A DNA stretch of 64,000 bases from Aerococcus sanguinicola (GCF_001543145.1 NZ_CP014160.1:558001-622000), one strand, 5' to 3'; positions 42,971-52,448 are shown, counted from the stretch's first letter. Made by a program: numbers and translations. Notes: generated from the letters alone by a model not told the origin.

Positions 42971-44476
42971 ATGAAGGAAAGAAGTCATTGGCTCAAATGG
43001 AGCCTTAAAGTCTGTCTGATGCTCTTAATTTTAATGGCTCCAGTCTTTGCCCCAAAAGTGAGTCCGGTTCAAGCCAGCCAAACGCAAACCAGCACTGTTG
43101 GAGATGACCAACTGCTCAAAGAAATCAAGGAACGTGGCGTGATTCGAATGGGCGTCAACCCCCACTACCCGCCTTTTGAGTTCTTAACCCGGGAAAATGG
43201 CCAAAACAAAACGGTTGGGGTCGATATCTCCCTAGGCGAGAAGATTGCCGAGGACCTTGGCGTTAAACTCGAAGTGGTCAACATGGAATTTACCAGCCTC
43301 ATGTCCTCGCTCGAGGCCGGCAATATTGATATGATCATTTCAGGGATGACCTATACGGAAGAACGGGACAAGTCGGTAGATTTCTCTGACCCTTATGAGA
43401 ATGACCGGCAAGCCATCATGTTCCGGAAAGAAGACGAGGGAAAGATTAAGGATAAGGATAGCTTCACCGATCAGATGACGATTGGTGTCCAACAAGCGAC
43501 CTACCAAGAGGACCTAGCCAAAGAATTCATGCCCCAAGCCAAGATGCTGACCATGCAACGGGTACCTGACCTGCTCGGTGCCCTGACCACTAAGCAGATT
43601 GACGGCATCCTAGTCGATGAATTAGTTGCCTACAGCCATGCCAATGCCCAAGCCGATATCTCTTACGTGGACGCCGGCTTACCAAGTGGAGATAAGGATG
43701 GCAAGGCGGTCGTCATTCCTGAAAGACAACCCAGTCTACAAAAAGCCATCAACCAAAGCGTCGCTGAAGTCAAAGACCAAAACTTAGTAGAAAAATGGAC
43801 AGATGAACTGGCTCCTCTCCTTATTGAAGGGGAATCCATTAACTGGTTATCTTACTGGCCCTTCTACTGGGATGGTATCAAGCTCACCCTCTTAATCTCA
43901 GCTGTTGCGATTGTCTGTGGTCTGATTTTGGGTGCCATACTTGCCCTAATGCGGATTTCCAACTTTGCGGTCTTGAATTCGCTAGCAACCGCCTATGTCG
44001 AATTTCTCCGGGGGACTCCGCTCATGATTCAAGTCCTCTTTATCTTCTTAGGGATCGGTGGCCTCTTAGGTATTGGGCCCCTAGCAGCCGGTCTGATTGC
44101 TGTCTCTCTCAACTCTGGTGCCTATATTTGCGAAATCATCCGGGGTGGACTCCAATCGGTTCCCAAGGGGCAAATGGAAGCCGCTCGTTCCCTCGGCCTA
44201 AGCTATGGTACCACCATGAAAAAAGTCATCTTCCCCCAATCCTTGCGAGCAATCTGGCCATCACTGGGCAATGAATTCATCACCCTGATCAAGGAATCTT
44301 CCATTGTCTCAACCATTGGGGTAGCTGAACTGACCTTCCAAACCCGGGCCGTCACCAGTCAAACTTACCAAGGCATCATCCCCCTCTTTATCTCCATGGT
44401 GATCTACTTTATCCTCACCTTTGCCCTCAGTAAGCTGCTCAACTATTATGAAAAGAAAATGCAGGCTAAGTATTAA
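42971..44476 (+). CDS. Amino-acid ABC transporter, fused substrate-binding protein and permease
   Basis: This 501-residue protein has a signal peptide (cut near VQASQ, residue 36), then a polar amino-acid binding domain at about 45-280: RMGVNPHYPPFEF, GVDISLGEKIAEDLGV, GMTYTEERDKSVDFSDPY. A permease domain with LRGTPLMIQVLFIFLGIG and the ATPase-contact loop EAARSLGLSYGTTMKKVIFPQ follows. This is the GlnP/ArtP-type fusion of lactic acid bacteria. No ATPase gene follows; a terminator closes the gene. The T-box suggests arginine, but glutamine or glutamate cannot be excluded. GGAGG lies 7 nt upstream. Confidence 0.93.
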   Translation: MKERSHWLKWSLKVCLMLLILMAPVFAPKVSPVQASQTQTSTVGDDQLLKEIKERGVIRMGVNPHYPPFEFLTRENGQNKTVGVDISLGEKIAEDLGVKLEVVNMEFTSLMSSLEAGNIDMIISGMTYTEERDKSVDFSDPYENDRQAIMFRKEDEGKIKDKDSFTDQMTIGVQQATYQEDLAKEFMPQAKMLTMQRVPDLLGALTTKQIDGILVDELVAYSHANAQADISYVDAGLPSGDKDGKAVVIPERQPSLQKAINQSVAEVKDQNLVEKWTDELAPLLIEGESINWLSYWPFYWDGIKLTLLISAVAIVCGLILGAILALMRISNFAVLNSLATAYVEFLRGTPLMIQVLFIFLGIGGLLGIGPLAAGLIAVSLNSGAYICEIIRGGLQSVPKGQMEAARSLGLSYGTTMKKVIFPQSLRAIWPSLGNEFITLIKESSIVSTIGVAELTFQTRAVTSQTYQGIIPLFISMVIYFILTFALSKLLNYYEKKMQAKY

Positions 44477-44489
44477 ATTTTATGCGACA

Positions 44490-44532
44490 CAAAAAGCGTC
44501 CCCAACCCTCATCGGTTGGAGACGCTTTTTTG
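44490..44532 (+). terminator. Terminator of the amino-acid transporter gene
   Basis: AAAAAGCGTC-CCAACC pairs with GGTTGG-GACGCTTTTTT. Confidence 0.9.
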
Positions 44533-44560
44533 GTATTGTCTATTTAATCATAAGAGTGGG

Positions 44561-44585
44561 TAAAGCTAGCTGCTTGCTCACACCC
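44561..44585. repeat. Truncated end of a fifth hairpin unit
   Basis: TAAAGCTAGCTGCTTGCTCA followed by CACCC resembles the last 25 bases of units 2 and 3 (AAAGCTAA...CTCACACCC), but the partner arm is missing. Confidence 0.4.
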
Positions 44586-44590
44586 TAGTT

Positions 44591-44700
44591 GGGTTCAGGC
44601 TAGCAGAAATAGCTCCTCTTCACCAAAAGTCGCCGAAGACTTTCAGTCTTCTCTGACTTTTGCCTCCAGAGGTCTATTTCTCCCGCTAGCCCTCACACCC
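44591..44700. repeat. Hairpin array, unit 1
   Basis: Stems from the outside in: GGGT/ACCC, GGCTAGC/GCTAGCC, AGAAATAG/CTATTTCT, CCTCT/AGAGG, AAAAGTC/GACTTTT and an apical GAAGACT/AGTCTTC with loop TTC. GGGTTC on the left and CTCACACCC on the right are shared with all other units. Confidence 0.85.
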
Positions 44701-44707
44701 TATAGTC

Positions 44708-44819
44708 GGGTTCAGGCTGGCAGCTTTCCTGTCACTTCACAAGTCTCCGATGCAGTCTTTCAGACTGGCTCTGCTGACTTGCTCCAGTGAAGGAAAGCTA
44801 AGCATCAGCCCTCACACCC
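44708..44819. repeat. Hairpin array, unit 2
   Basis: Stems: GGCTG/CAGCC, AGCTTTCCT/AGGAAAGCT, TCACT/AGTGA, AAGTC/GACTT and apical CAGTCT/AGACTG. The stem sequences differ from those of unit 1 at nearly every position, with pairing kept. Confidence 0.85.
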
Positions 44820-44828
44820 TTATTAGTC

Positions 44829-44942
44829 GGGTTCACAAGAGCAGCTTTGGAGTGCTTTCGCAAGTCGGAAACGTGCAAGCGGTGCTTGCCCTTATGCCGA
44901 CTTACTCCAAGCATCCAAAGCTAAATACTCTTGCTCACACCC
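44829..44942. repeat. Hairpin array, unit 3
   Basis: Stems: CAAGAG/CTCTTG, AGCTTTGGA/TCCAAAGCT, AAGTCGG/CCGACTT and apical GCAAGC/GCTTGC. GGAGTG and TTACTCCA flank the middle internal loop as in unit 4. Confidence 0.85.
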
Positions 44943-44951
44943 TGTCTAGTC

Positions 44952-45063
44952 GGGTTCGACTTGGCAGACTCGGAGTGATTTCACAAGTCAGAAACGAGCG
45001 AATGCCTCACTCTTATTCTAACTTGCTCCAATCATCCGAGTCTAAGCGCCAAGTCTCACACCC
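44952..45063. repeat. Hairpin array, unit 4 (next to secA)
   Basis: Stems: GACTTGGC/GCCAAGTC, AGACTCGGA/TCCGAGTCT, TGATT/AATCA and AAGTCAGAA/TTCTAACTT. It ends 3 bp before the complement of the secA stop codon, so on the minus strand it opens the secA 3' untranslated region. Confidence 0.85.
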
Positions 45064-45066
45064 TTA

Positions 45067-47448
45067 TTATACTTGTTGGCGTTGGAGGTTTTGGCGGATT
45101 TGTGAGTTCATGAAGAGGAGGCTGGCGTCGTATTCGATGCCTGCTACCATTTCGTTGAAGCGTTCAAAGCCTTCTGTTTGGTATTCGACGAGTGGGTTGT
45201 TTTGAGCATATGCACGTAAACCTACCCCTTGGCGCAATTGGTCCATGGCATCGATATGGTCGGTCCAGCGGCTGTCAACAGCGCGTAGAATAACCACTTT
45301 CTCAAATTCCAAGATCAGGTCTGGGTTTGAGATGTCGTTTAACTTACTTTGGAAGCGGTCCTGGGCCCGGTCTTTGAGTTCTTCTTTCATCTCATCAGGG
45401 TCCAAGTCTTCCAAGTCACGTTGGGACATGTCATTTTCTGTCAAGAGAACGGTTTGAACGAAGTCGGTTAGGGCTTCGTAATTCCAATCCGATTCATCGC
45501 CAGCTGTATATTGGTCAACGACACGGTCAATGGTTCGGTCAATCATTTGCCACATAATGTCATCGAGGGAATCTTCTTCCTCGATAATTTGTTGACGCTG
45601 GTCATAGATAATCTCCCGTTGTTCACGCATCACTTCATCGTATTCCAGTACGTTCTTCCGGGTATCGTAGTTGTTCCCTTCCACACGTTTTTGGGCAGAT
45701 TCCACTTGTTTGGAGATCATCCGGCTTTCAATGGCAACATCATCTTCGCCGTCGCCATCAATATTTAAACTTTCCCAAACCGCTTTAACCCGGTCTGAAC
45801 CGAAGCGGCGCATGAGGTCATCCTCTAGGGACAGGTAGAATCGTGAATAACCAGGGTCCCCTTGACGGCCTGACCGTCCACGCAACTGGTCATCGATCCG
45901 CCGCGATTCATGGCGTTCGGTCCCGATAACCGCTAAGCCGCCAGCTTCCTTAACCCCGGGCCCCAACTTAATGTCAGTCCCCCGGCCGGCCATATTGGTT
46001 GCGATCGTTACGGCCCCTTTTTGGCCGGCTTGGGCGACGATTTCAGCTTCTTTAGCGTGGTTCTTCGCATTCAAGATATTGTGTGGCACCCCACGTTTGC
46101 TGAGAAGATTGGAGAGTAATTCCGAGGTTTCGACCGCTACCGTCCCGACCAGGACAGGTTGGCCATCTTGGTAGCGTTCTTGGATTTCATCGGCAACCGC
46201 TTCAAACTTAGATTCCAAGTTAGGGTAAATAATATCTGGGGCATCGATCCGTTGCACAGGGCGGTTGGTTGGAATCTGAATCACGTTCATATTGTAGATT
46301 TCACGGAATTCTTCTTCCTCCGTCTTAGCAGTACCGGTCATCCCCGCTAATTTATCGTACATCCGGAAATAATTCTGGAAGGTGATCGTTGCCATAGTCT
46401 TCGATTCGTTTTGAATTTCGACATTTTCTTTAGCTTCAATGGCTTGGTGGAGACCATCCGAATAACGACGGCCATCCATAATCCGACCGGTAAAGCCGTC
46501 AACGATCTTAACTTCACCCTCTTGGACCACATAGTCAATATCCAGAAGCATAATATAGTTAGCACGTAAGGCCGTATCGATATGGTGGATCAAACGCCCA
46601 TTCTCCACATCATAGAGATTATCCAAGTGGAAGACATCTTCTGCCTTCTCAATCCCCTCTTCAGTCAGGCTGATCGTCTTGGAACTGACATCGATCACAT
46701 AGTCTTCATCTTCTTGCAGGCTCTTCACAAAGTAGTCCGCCCGTTGGTAGAGCGCCGTAGACTGTTCAGCTTGGCCAGAAATAATCAAAGGTGTCCGCGC
46801 CTCATCGATCAAGATGGAGTCTACCTCATCGACAACCGCGTAGTGGAGCGGACGTTGGACCATTTGACTCTTGTAGACCACCATGTTATCGCGGAGGTAG
46901 TCAAAGCCCAATTCATTATTGGTCGAATAGGTAATGTCACAGTTATAGGCTTCACGTTTTTGGTCGGAAGACATGTCATTGGTATTCAAACCAACTGTTA
47001 GCCCTAAGAATTCGTAAAGCTCACCCATCTCAACTGAGTCCCGGCGCGCCAAATAATCATTAACCGTTACCACATGGACGCCCTTGCCTGATAAGGCATT
47101 CAGATAGACAGGCATGGTTTCCGTCAAGGTCTTACCTTCCCCAGTCTTCATTTCGGCAATGTTCCCATAGTGTAGGGCAAGCCCGCCCATAATTTGGACA
47201 TGGAAAGGGTAGAGTCCGAGCACCCGACGCGCCCCTTCGCGGACGGTTGCGAAGGCTTCAACCAGCACATCTTCCTCGGTCTCACCGTTCTGCAAACGTT
47301 CCTTAAAGGATTCCGTCTTTGCCCGGAGCTGGTCATCTGAATACTCAGCGAACTTATCCCCTAAGGCCTCAACTTTCTTCGCTTGTTTGTTGAAGCGACG
47401 CAATTCTTTCCGGTCATTTTCAAATATTGATTTCAAAAAGCTAGCCAT
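45067..47448 (-). CDS. secA: Preprotein translocase ATPase SecA
   Basis: The 793 residues include the DEAD motor and PPXD domains: [17 protein letters not shown] (Walker A), [21 protein letters not shown] (Walker B), [26 protein letters not shown], and the helical scaffold ending in [17 protein letters not shown]. SecA drives secretion through SecYEG. The C-terminal zinc-binding tail (CxC...CH) is absent, as in a number of Lactobacillales proteins. AAGGAG lies 6 nt before the ATG. The hairpin array begins directly after the stop. Confidence 0.97.
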   Translation of the reverse strand: MASFLKSIFENDRKELRRFNKQAKKVEALGDKFAEYSDDQLRAKTESFKERLQNGETEEDVLVEAFATVREGARRVLGLYPFHVQIMGGLALHYGNIAEMKTGEGKTLTETMPVYLNALSGKGVHVVTVNDYLARRDSVEMGELYEFLGLTVGLNTNDMSSDQKREAYNCDITYSTNNELGFDYLRDNMVVYKSQMVQRPLHYAVVDEVDSILIDEARTPLIISGQAEQSTALYQRADYFVKSLQEDEDYVIDVSSKTISLTEEGIEKAEDVFHLDNLYDVENGRLIHHIDTALRANYIMLLDIDYVVQEGEVKIVDGFTGRIMDGRRYSDGLHQAIEAKENVEIQNESKTMATITFQNYFRMYDKLAGMTGTAKTEEEEFREIYNMNVIQIPTNRPVQRIDAPDIIYPNLESKFEAVADEIQERYQDGQPVLVGTVAVETSELLSNLLSKRGVPHNILNAKNHAKEAEIVAQAGQKGAVTIATNMAGRGTDIKLGPGVKEAGGLAVIGTERHESRRIDDQLRGRSGRQGDPGYSRFYLSLEDDLMRRFGSDRVKAVWESLNIDGDGEDDVAIESRMISKQVESAQKRVEGNNYDTRKNVLEYDEVMREQREIIYDQRQQIIEEEDSLDDIMWQMIDRTIDRVVDQYTAGDESDWNYEALTDFVQTVLLTENDMSQRDLEDLDPDEMKEELKDRAQDRFQSKLNDISNPDLILEFEKVVILRAVDSRWTDHIDAMDQLRQGVGLRAYAQNNPLVEYQTEGFERFNEMVAGIEYDASLLFMNSQIRQNLQRQQV

Positions 47449-47654
47449 TCTATTCTCCTTATCTGGTCAATTGCGGCTATCGCTTGTTAACCCAATTGAT
47501 TATCTTCATATATCTCATTATTTTATCATGCTTTATCCTAAAATTGAACCTTAGAGCCCGCTTATAAAGGGCAAAGGCACACTTATTTCTATTTTAACAC
47601 AGTTAGCGCCTTAAATGGAAGATAGTGAAAAATGCCCTGTTAAAATAGGGAAAA

Positions 47655-47687
47655 ATTAAAAAATGACTCTTACTTGGAAGAGTCACT
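47655..47687 (-). terminator. Terminator of the HicB-like gene
   Basis: TGACTCTT pairs with AAGAGTCA around a 6-nt loop; on the minus strand TTTTTTAA follows. Confidence 0.8.
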
Positions 47688-47737
47688 GTTGGTTAAATGC
47701 TAAGTATGTACTTGTCCTGTTCAAGAAAGAGTCAAAC

Positions 47738-48019
47738 TCACTCGCCTGATAGAAAATGCTTCTCTTTGGCCTGGTCGAGGTCGACTTCAATCGGAAGAAG
47801 TAGGGCATCTTCAGGAACTAATAAATCATCAGGCAAGGAGGGTGCGGGGATAGGGTCTCCTTCTTCTTCAGCGGTAATTAACCAGCCTTCGAGGAGATCT
47901 TTAGCCATATATAAGGCCTCGTCCATATCCTCGCCGCACGAAAAGGCACCCTCCAAGTCAGGAAATTCAATAGCAAACTGGCCAGCTGATGGAGTAAAAA
48001 TAGCATAGTACAAATACAT
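47738..48019 (-). CDS. HicB-like protein, single domain
   Basis: The 93 residues hold the HicB pseudo-RNase H core: YYAIFTPSAGQFAIEFPDLEG, SCGEDMDEALYMAKDLLEGWL, then a Pro-rich acidic segment and LLLPIEVDLDQAKEK. Full HicB antitoxins carry a C-terminal ribbon-helix-helix or HTH to bind DNA, which is missing here. No HicA toxin is encoded nearby. It could be a stand-alone regulator or relic. A terminator of its own suggests it is expressed. ATG 48019 was chosen as the only start before the first strand. Confidence 0.75.
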   Translation of the reverse strand: MYLYYAIFTPSAGQFAIEFPDLEGAFSCGEDMDEALYMAKDLLEGWLITAEEEGDPIPAPSLPDDLLVPEDALLLPIEVDLDQAKEKHFLSGE

Positions 48020-48095
48020 CCGTACATGTCCTTTCTCTCTAAATGTGCTGGACTAGCAAAAACCAGCTTTTCTATCGTGAGAAGATGCGAAAGTT

Positions 48096-48209
48096 TTATT
48101 TCTTCCCATATTTTTGTTCATCTTTTACCGTTGTGTAGACCGTCAAGCCTAAACCGACAATGGTAGTTACAGTCAATAAGATTAACAAGACACATGTAGT
48201 CGCTGACAT
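48096..48209 (-). CDS. Small single-span membrane peptide, 37 residues
   Basis: ATG 48209 opens a frame reading MSATTCVLLILLTVTTIVGL, then GLTVYTTVKDEQKYGKK and stop. One membrane helix (about 5-26) is followed by a charged cytoplasmic tail. A GGGGG run 8 nt upstream is only a weak ribosome site. The form is that of small membrane proteins or type I toxins, but no family is recognised. It lies in a gene-poor stretch (48020-48751). Confidence 0.4.
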   Translation of the reverse strand: MSATTCVLLILLTVTTIVGLGLTVYTTVKDEQKYGKK

Positions 48210-48600
48210 AGTATAAGCCCCCATATTTTTGATACAGTACATTTTAGAATTAAGCTAGGCACCTAGATAGGCAAAAATAATGCCATGTAAGTTTCATAAT
48301 ATCATTTACTTAGCCCAAGTAATGAAAGGATAACTTCGTATAACGCAATCTAATGATAACATAAGTAGAAATACAGGCCAACATTTAACAGTAGCTGTCT
48401 CCTTTTTCGACAGCAATAGAATTGAAAACATAGGTGGAGACGAAAAGTTACTAATGGACACTCTTAATCTTTAGCTTGAATCGACGGGCACCTCAGCTTA
48501 TTCAAACCCGTATTGCATAAGTCGTTCCTCCACTCTAAGAACTGAAAATACTCGATCTGGTACAATATGGCCATTGGAGTCGGCCAAGAATTTCTAATAT

Positions 48601-48648
48601 AAAAAAGCATCTGCCCAGTCCACAGAAAAAGGCAAATGCTTTTTTGAT
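48601..48648 (-). terminator. Terminator of the YeiH-family gene
   Basis: AAAAAAGCATCTGCC pairs with GGCAAATGCTTTTTT (one mismatch). It is a near copy of the hairpin at 39961-40004. Confidence 0.8.
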
Positions 48649-48751
48649 TTTTTAAACAGTATTGGGACAGGGCATGTAGATACCAGCCTCACTTACCACA
48701 AGCTAGTCGACAAGCAATCCCCCTGCTCGATAGCAGTATTCCTCCACCATC

Positions 48752-49792
48752 CTACCAGAAGCCTAGCACATATTGGAGCCCTAAGCTCACCAGAGTAATA
48801 GCAATCCAACAAGCGGCCCCTAAACCCAGGGCACTAGCACCCGAGCGTAAGAGCTTGACCAAGTCGGTATTCAAACCAATGGCTGCCATGGCCCAAACGA
48901 TCAGAAACTTACTGGCCCATTTGAAGGGAGCGAAAAGACTTTCTGGTAAGCCGATAGCCAGGCAGATGGTTGTGAGGAGCGAAGCCAGAACGAAATAAAT
49001 AATAAATTGAGGGAGGCTGGCTTTAATTTTTTGGCCCCAGGTCAAGTTAGTAGGCGTTTCTTCCCCGTGACGGCTGCGCCAGAAACTCAGACCGAGCGTG
49101 ATTGGAATAATGGCCAGGGTCCGAGTCAATTTCACAGTAATAGCCTTGTCTAGGGTTTCGGTCCCTAAGTTAAAGAGGCTATCCCAGGTGGAAGCCGCCG
49201 CTGTCACAGATGAGGTATCATTGACCGCTGTCCCTGCAAAGATACCAAAGGCTTCCCCAGTCGTGGTATCGAAGCCCAGCCATTGACCTAGACTTGGAAA
49301 AATCAAGGCTGCTAGGACGTTGAAGAAGAAAATCACGGAAATCGCCTGGGCGACTTCCTCTTCTTCGGCTTCGATGACAGGTGCGGTTGCAGCTATGGCT
49401 GACCCGCCACAAATAGACGACCCTACCCCAACCAAGGTAGCCGTCTTCGTATCAATATTCAAATAACAGCTAAAAATAAAGGCTACCAAGAGGGCAATTG
49501 AAATTGTTGAGAGAATAATGGGTAAGGAGCTCAAGCCGGTTTCAATCACCACCGAAAGATTAAGGCCAAAACCTAGTAAGACAACAGCAGCTTGTAATAA
49601 GACCTTACTCGAAAAACGAATTCCTGGTTGAAAAGCTGCTCCAGCAGTCCAAAATAGAGCTATAATCATTCCCATTAAAATAGCAAAAACAGGTCCCCCA
49701 ATGATAGGAAAAGCCTGTCCCAAAAAATGTGCTGGGACTGCAATAGCTAAAGATAAAATCAGCCCTGGCAACAATTGACGATTAATTTTCAT
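48752..49792 (-). CDS. YeiH/UPF0324-family membrane protein (putative sulfate exporter)
   Basis: The 346 residues have about ten membrane helices and the family blocks GPVFAILMGMIIAL, VLLQAAVVLLGFGLNL, VGVGSSICGGSAIAA and GIFAGTAVNDTSSVTAA. The family is annotated as a putative sulfate or sulfonate exporter, with little direct proof. AGAAGG lies 6 nt before the ATG. A perfect GACGGT/ACCGTC hairpin (49820-49836) sits in its leader. It is monocistronic. Confidence 0.88.
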   Translation of the reverse strand: MKINRQLLPGLILSLAIAVPAHFLGQAFPIIGGPVFAILMGMIIALFWTAGAAFQPGIRFSSKVLLQAAVVLLGFGLNLSVVIETGLSSLPIILSTISIALLVAFIFSCYLNIDTKTATLVGVGSSICGGSAIAATAPVIEAEEEEVAQAISVIFFFNVLAALIFPSLGQWLGFDTTTGEAFGIFAGTAVNDTSSVTAAASTWDSLFNLGTETLDKAITVKLTRTLAIIPITLGLSFWRSRHGEETPTNLTWGQKIKASLPQFIIYFVLASLLTTICLAIGLPESLFAPFKWASKFLIVWAMAAIGLNTDLVKLLRSGASALGLGAACWIAITLVSLGLQYVLGFW

Positions 49793-49819
49793 AAGATGCC
49801 TTCTTTCTAAATCATAAAG

Positions 49820-49847
49820 GACGGTCTAAAACCGTCACTTTTTTCTC
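49820..49847. terminator. Hairpin in the leader of the YeiH-family gene
   Basis: GACGGT pairs with ACCGTC around CTAAA; a T run follows on the plus strand. It could end plus-strand transcripts or be a protein-binding site. Confidence 0.35.
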
Positions 49848-49931
49848 ATTAAATCACAGGACGGCCCTTTTTTCCAATCAATTTTATTTTCCTAATGATC
49901 ACTAGTACTTATTTTATCCGCCAAGTCATAT

Positions 49932-49962
49932 AAAAAGCCCTCTTCTGTCGAAGGAGGGCTCG
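49932..49962 (-). terminator. Terminator of the adc operon
   Basis: AGCCCTC pairs with GAGGGCT and a T run follows on the minus strand (TTTTTATA), 8 bp after adcB. Confidence 0.85.
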
Positions 49963-49968
49963 CTTGGT

Positions 49969-50766
49969 CTAATCTTTAAGCTTGAGGTAAAGGCTTTGGG
50001 CCATGAAGATCACAATGAATAAAGCGGCAATTGTAGCGCCAGGTGGGGTGTCGAAGTAATAGGATACCGTCAACCCACCCAGCATGCCAATGAGGGACAG
50101 GATAACCGCCAGGTAAATCACCTGGTTGAAGTGGCGGGCTATCCGCATAGCAATCGCTGCTGGCATGATGATAATAGCAGAAACCAAGAGGGAGCCCGCA
50201 ATCGGCATCATAATGGAAATGGCTATCCCTGTCACCACAGAGAAAAGAACAGAAATTAAGCGGGTAGGCAGGCCTGCCGTATAGGCGGTGTCCTCATCAA
50301 AAGATAGGACATACAAGATCCGCTGGTTGACCAGGTAGGCCAGACCAACAATAACAGCTAGGCCAATCAATAAGCCAATCTGCAAGGGGGAGATAGCAAC
50401 AATTGAACCGAAGAGATAGGATTCGATACTGGCTGCCGAATCGACCCGGGACAAAAGGAGTAGGGCCAAGGCCATACCGCCTGACATCAGCATAGCGATC
50501 GAGATATCTGAATAATTACTGTAGACCCGTCTGAGGTATTCTAACAACAAGGCAGCCAGGATAACCAAAGCAATCGTGGTCAAAGTCGGTTCCAAGCCAA
50601 GCAAATAACCCAAGGCCACGCCAGCTAGGGAAATATGGGCCAAGGTATCCGCCATTAGAGACTGCTTACGGAGGATTAAGAAGAGCCCTAAAATTGGCGT
50701 GAAGAGTGCCATAGCTAGACAGGCTATGACGGCTCTTTGCATGAAGTCATACTGAAGCATCTCCAT
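49969..50766 (-). CDS. adcB: Zinc ABC transporter permease AdcB/ZnuB
   Basis: The 265 residues have about eight helices, with [21 protein letters not shown] at 35-55, the family signature for the ABC-3 permeases of zinc and manganese, and [14 protein letters not shown] toward the end. ATG 50766 has GGAGG 7 nt upstream and overlaps the end of adcC by 43 bp. It forms the channel of the importer with AdcC and AdcA. Confidence 0.92.
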   Translation of the reverse strand: MEMLQYDFMQRAVIACLAMALFTPILGLFLILRKQSLMADTLAHISLAGVALGYLLGLEPTLTTIALVILAALLLEYLRRVYSNYSDISIAMLMSGGMALALLLLSRVDSAASIESYLFGSIVAISPLQIGLLIGLAVIVGLAYLVNQRILYVLSFDEDTAYTAGLPTRLISVLFSVVTGIAISIMMPIAGSLLVSAIIIMPAAIAMRIARHFNQVIYLAVILSLIGMLGGLTVSYYFDTPPGATIAALFIVIFMAQSLYLKLKD

Positions 50767-51419
50767 GGGGTGCCCTCCTCTCTGACTAAGTGAATCTGTT
50801 TGTCGAAGTAATCTTTTAGGGATAGGTCCTCATGGGTTACCATAAGGATTGCCTTAGCGTGGTTGCGGGTATTGTGGCGGAGCAAGTCATAGAAATTCTT
50901 GCGCGACTCAATATCCATCCCTGTTGTCGGTTCATCCAGGATGAAGAGATCGGGATCCGTTGCAAAAACCCGGGCCAGGCAGATTCGCTGCTTCTGCCCG
51001 CCTGACAAGTCGCCGATCCGCTCATTGCGCTGTTCCCACATGCCAACGGAGTCAAAGGCGCGGCGGATATGGTCTTCATCCTCCTGGTCGAGGCGCTTAA
51101 ACCAACGATTCTGTTGGTAGCGCCCGGACTGTACAAATTCATAGACCGTCGACGGAAAGCCCGCATTGAAGGAAGAAATACTTTGGGGCACATAGCCGAC
51201 TTGTAATTTTTTGCCTTGAAAATTCGTCTTGGCAATCCGGCAATGGCCTTTTTCGGGTTCGAGTAGGCCCAGGATATTCTTCAACAAGGTGGTCTTAGCC
51301 GCCCCATTTTCCCCAGTTAAAATGACAAATTCGCCGGGATCCACGGTAAAACTAATATTATTTAAGACTGGCTCCTCATTGTAAGAGAAGCGCAAGTCAT
51401 CTACTTCAATATAATGCAT
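50724..51419 (-). CDS. adcC: Zinc ABC transporter ATPase AdcC/ZnuC
   Basis: The 231 residues contain Walker [17 protein letters not shown]-loop VGYVPQSIS, signature [13 protein letters not shown], Walker [13 protein letters not shown] and the switch His in MVTHED. AAAGGAG lies 6 nt upstream. It powers zinc uptake. Confidence 0.93.
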   Translation of the reverse strand: MHYIEVDDLRFSYNEEPVLNNISFTVDPGEFVILTGENGAAKTTLLKNILGLLEPEKGHCRIAKTNFQGKKLQVGYVPQSISSFNAGFPSTVYEFVQSGRYQQNRWFKRLDQEDEDHIRRAFDSVGMWEQRNERIGDLSGGQKQRICLARVFATDPDLFILDEPTTGMDIESRKNFYDLLRHNTRNHAKAILMVTHEDLSLKDYFDKQIHLVREEGTPWRCFSMTSCKEPS

Positions 51420-51430
51420 AATCCACTCCT

Positions 51431-52423
51431 TTACTTCAGTCCGGCCTCAAGATTGCTTAAATTCTGCCGCATCAAGCTGAGATAGCCTTTGCCATTAGCT
51501 TCTACTGACGCATCAGGAGACTCCATCGAAGTCAGGCTGCTGGTTTCAATGCCTGTATCGTGGGCAATGGTATCGGCTAATTTAGAAGAGCCGCCCTGCT
51601 GGAAGAAGATCACTTCGATGCCACGCTGGCGGATGAAGTCTTCCAATTGAGCTAATTTCGCAGGAGACAGGCTAGCTGTTGAATCGACACTGGTCAAGGC
51701 AATCTGCTCCAAGTCATAGCGGGAAGCCAGGTAATTAAAGGCCGCGTGGTCAACCACAAAGTGCCGGTCTTTTTTATCAGCTAAGGCCTGGTTAAAGTCC
51801 TGGTCCAACTGGTCCAATTCTTCGATAAAAGCCTTGGCATTGGCCTGGTAGTCTGCTCGGTGGTCCGGGTCACGGTCTGACAGGGCATCGGCAATGCCCT
51901 GAACTTCTTGCTGGGCGAGGACTGGGTCCAACCAAGTATGTGGATCCTTGGCATGGACATGGAGGTCGCCCTCTGCGTGGTCGTGGGCATCTTCCCCTTC
52001 TTCCTCATGGTCGTGGTCATGGCCTTGGTGGTGGACCCCATCGATGGTTGTCACCTGACCGTCCATCAGATCCAGCTGACCCGCCGCCTCATGGACTGCA
52101 ACCTGGTCTTGGTTGAGGCTATCGAGCATGGCAGGAACCCAGGTCTCCATCTCCTTACTGTTATAGACAAAGAGGTCCGCTTGCTCTAAATCGGCTAAAT
52201 TTTTAGCGCTAGGCTCGTAGTCATGGACTTCTTGACCATTAGCAATCATGACCTGAACGTCTGCATGGTCCCCCGCCACCTCCTGGGTCAAGGCCTGGAT
52301 GGGGTAAAAACTCGTCATTACTTGCAACTTATCCCCCGACCCGGCACTTTGCTGGGGCGATTGGCAGGCAGAGACCAGGAAGGCCAGGGGCAAAAGCAAG
52401 AGGTAAATATATTTTTTCTTCAT
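51431..52423 (-). CDS. adcA: Zinc-binding lipoprotein AdcA/ZnuA
   Basis: The 330 residues open with a lipoprotein signal (LAFLVSACQ). The cluster A-I solute-binding fold includes [18 protein letters not shown] and [12 protein letters not shown] His-rich loop ([19 protein letters not shown]) precedes the metal ligand in DPHTWLDP, and a late [13 protein letters not shown]. The His-rich loop points to zinc, not manganese. No AdcA-II-like ZinT domain is fused. AAAGGAG lies 7 nt upstream. A Zur-like box covers the promoter. Confidence 0.93.
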   Translation of the reverse strand: MKKKYIYLLLLPLAFLVSACQSPQQSAGSGDKLQVMTSFYPIQALTQEVAGDHADVQVMIANGQEVHDYEPSAKNLADLEQADLFVYNSKEMETWVPAMLDSLNQDQVAVHEAAGQLDLMDGQVTTIDGVHHQGHDHDHEEEGEDAHDHAEGDLHVHAKDPHTWLDPVLAQQEVQGIADALSDRDPDHRADYQANAKAFIEELDQLDQDFNQALADKKDRHFVVDHAAFNYLASRYDLEQIALTSVDSTASLSPAKLAQLEDFIRQRGIEVIFFQQGGSSKLADTIAHDTGIETSSLTSMESPDASVEANGKGYLSLMRQNLSNLEAGLK

Positions 52424-52448
52424 AGCTGACTCCTTTCATCAAGGTTAG

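Noticed and set aside
44561..45063. Integron attC array
   Set aside because: The units are palindromic and of attC size, but the GTTRRRY/RYYYAAC core sites are absent, no gene cassettes lie between units, and no integrase is seen.
44750..45205. A 151-codon plus-strand frame across the hairpin array into secA
   Set aside because: It runs through the non-coding hairpins and the antisense of secA and has no ribosome site or recognisable domain.
46582..47001. A 139-codon plus-strand frame
   Set aside because: Antisense to the secA motor domain.
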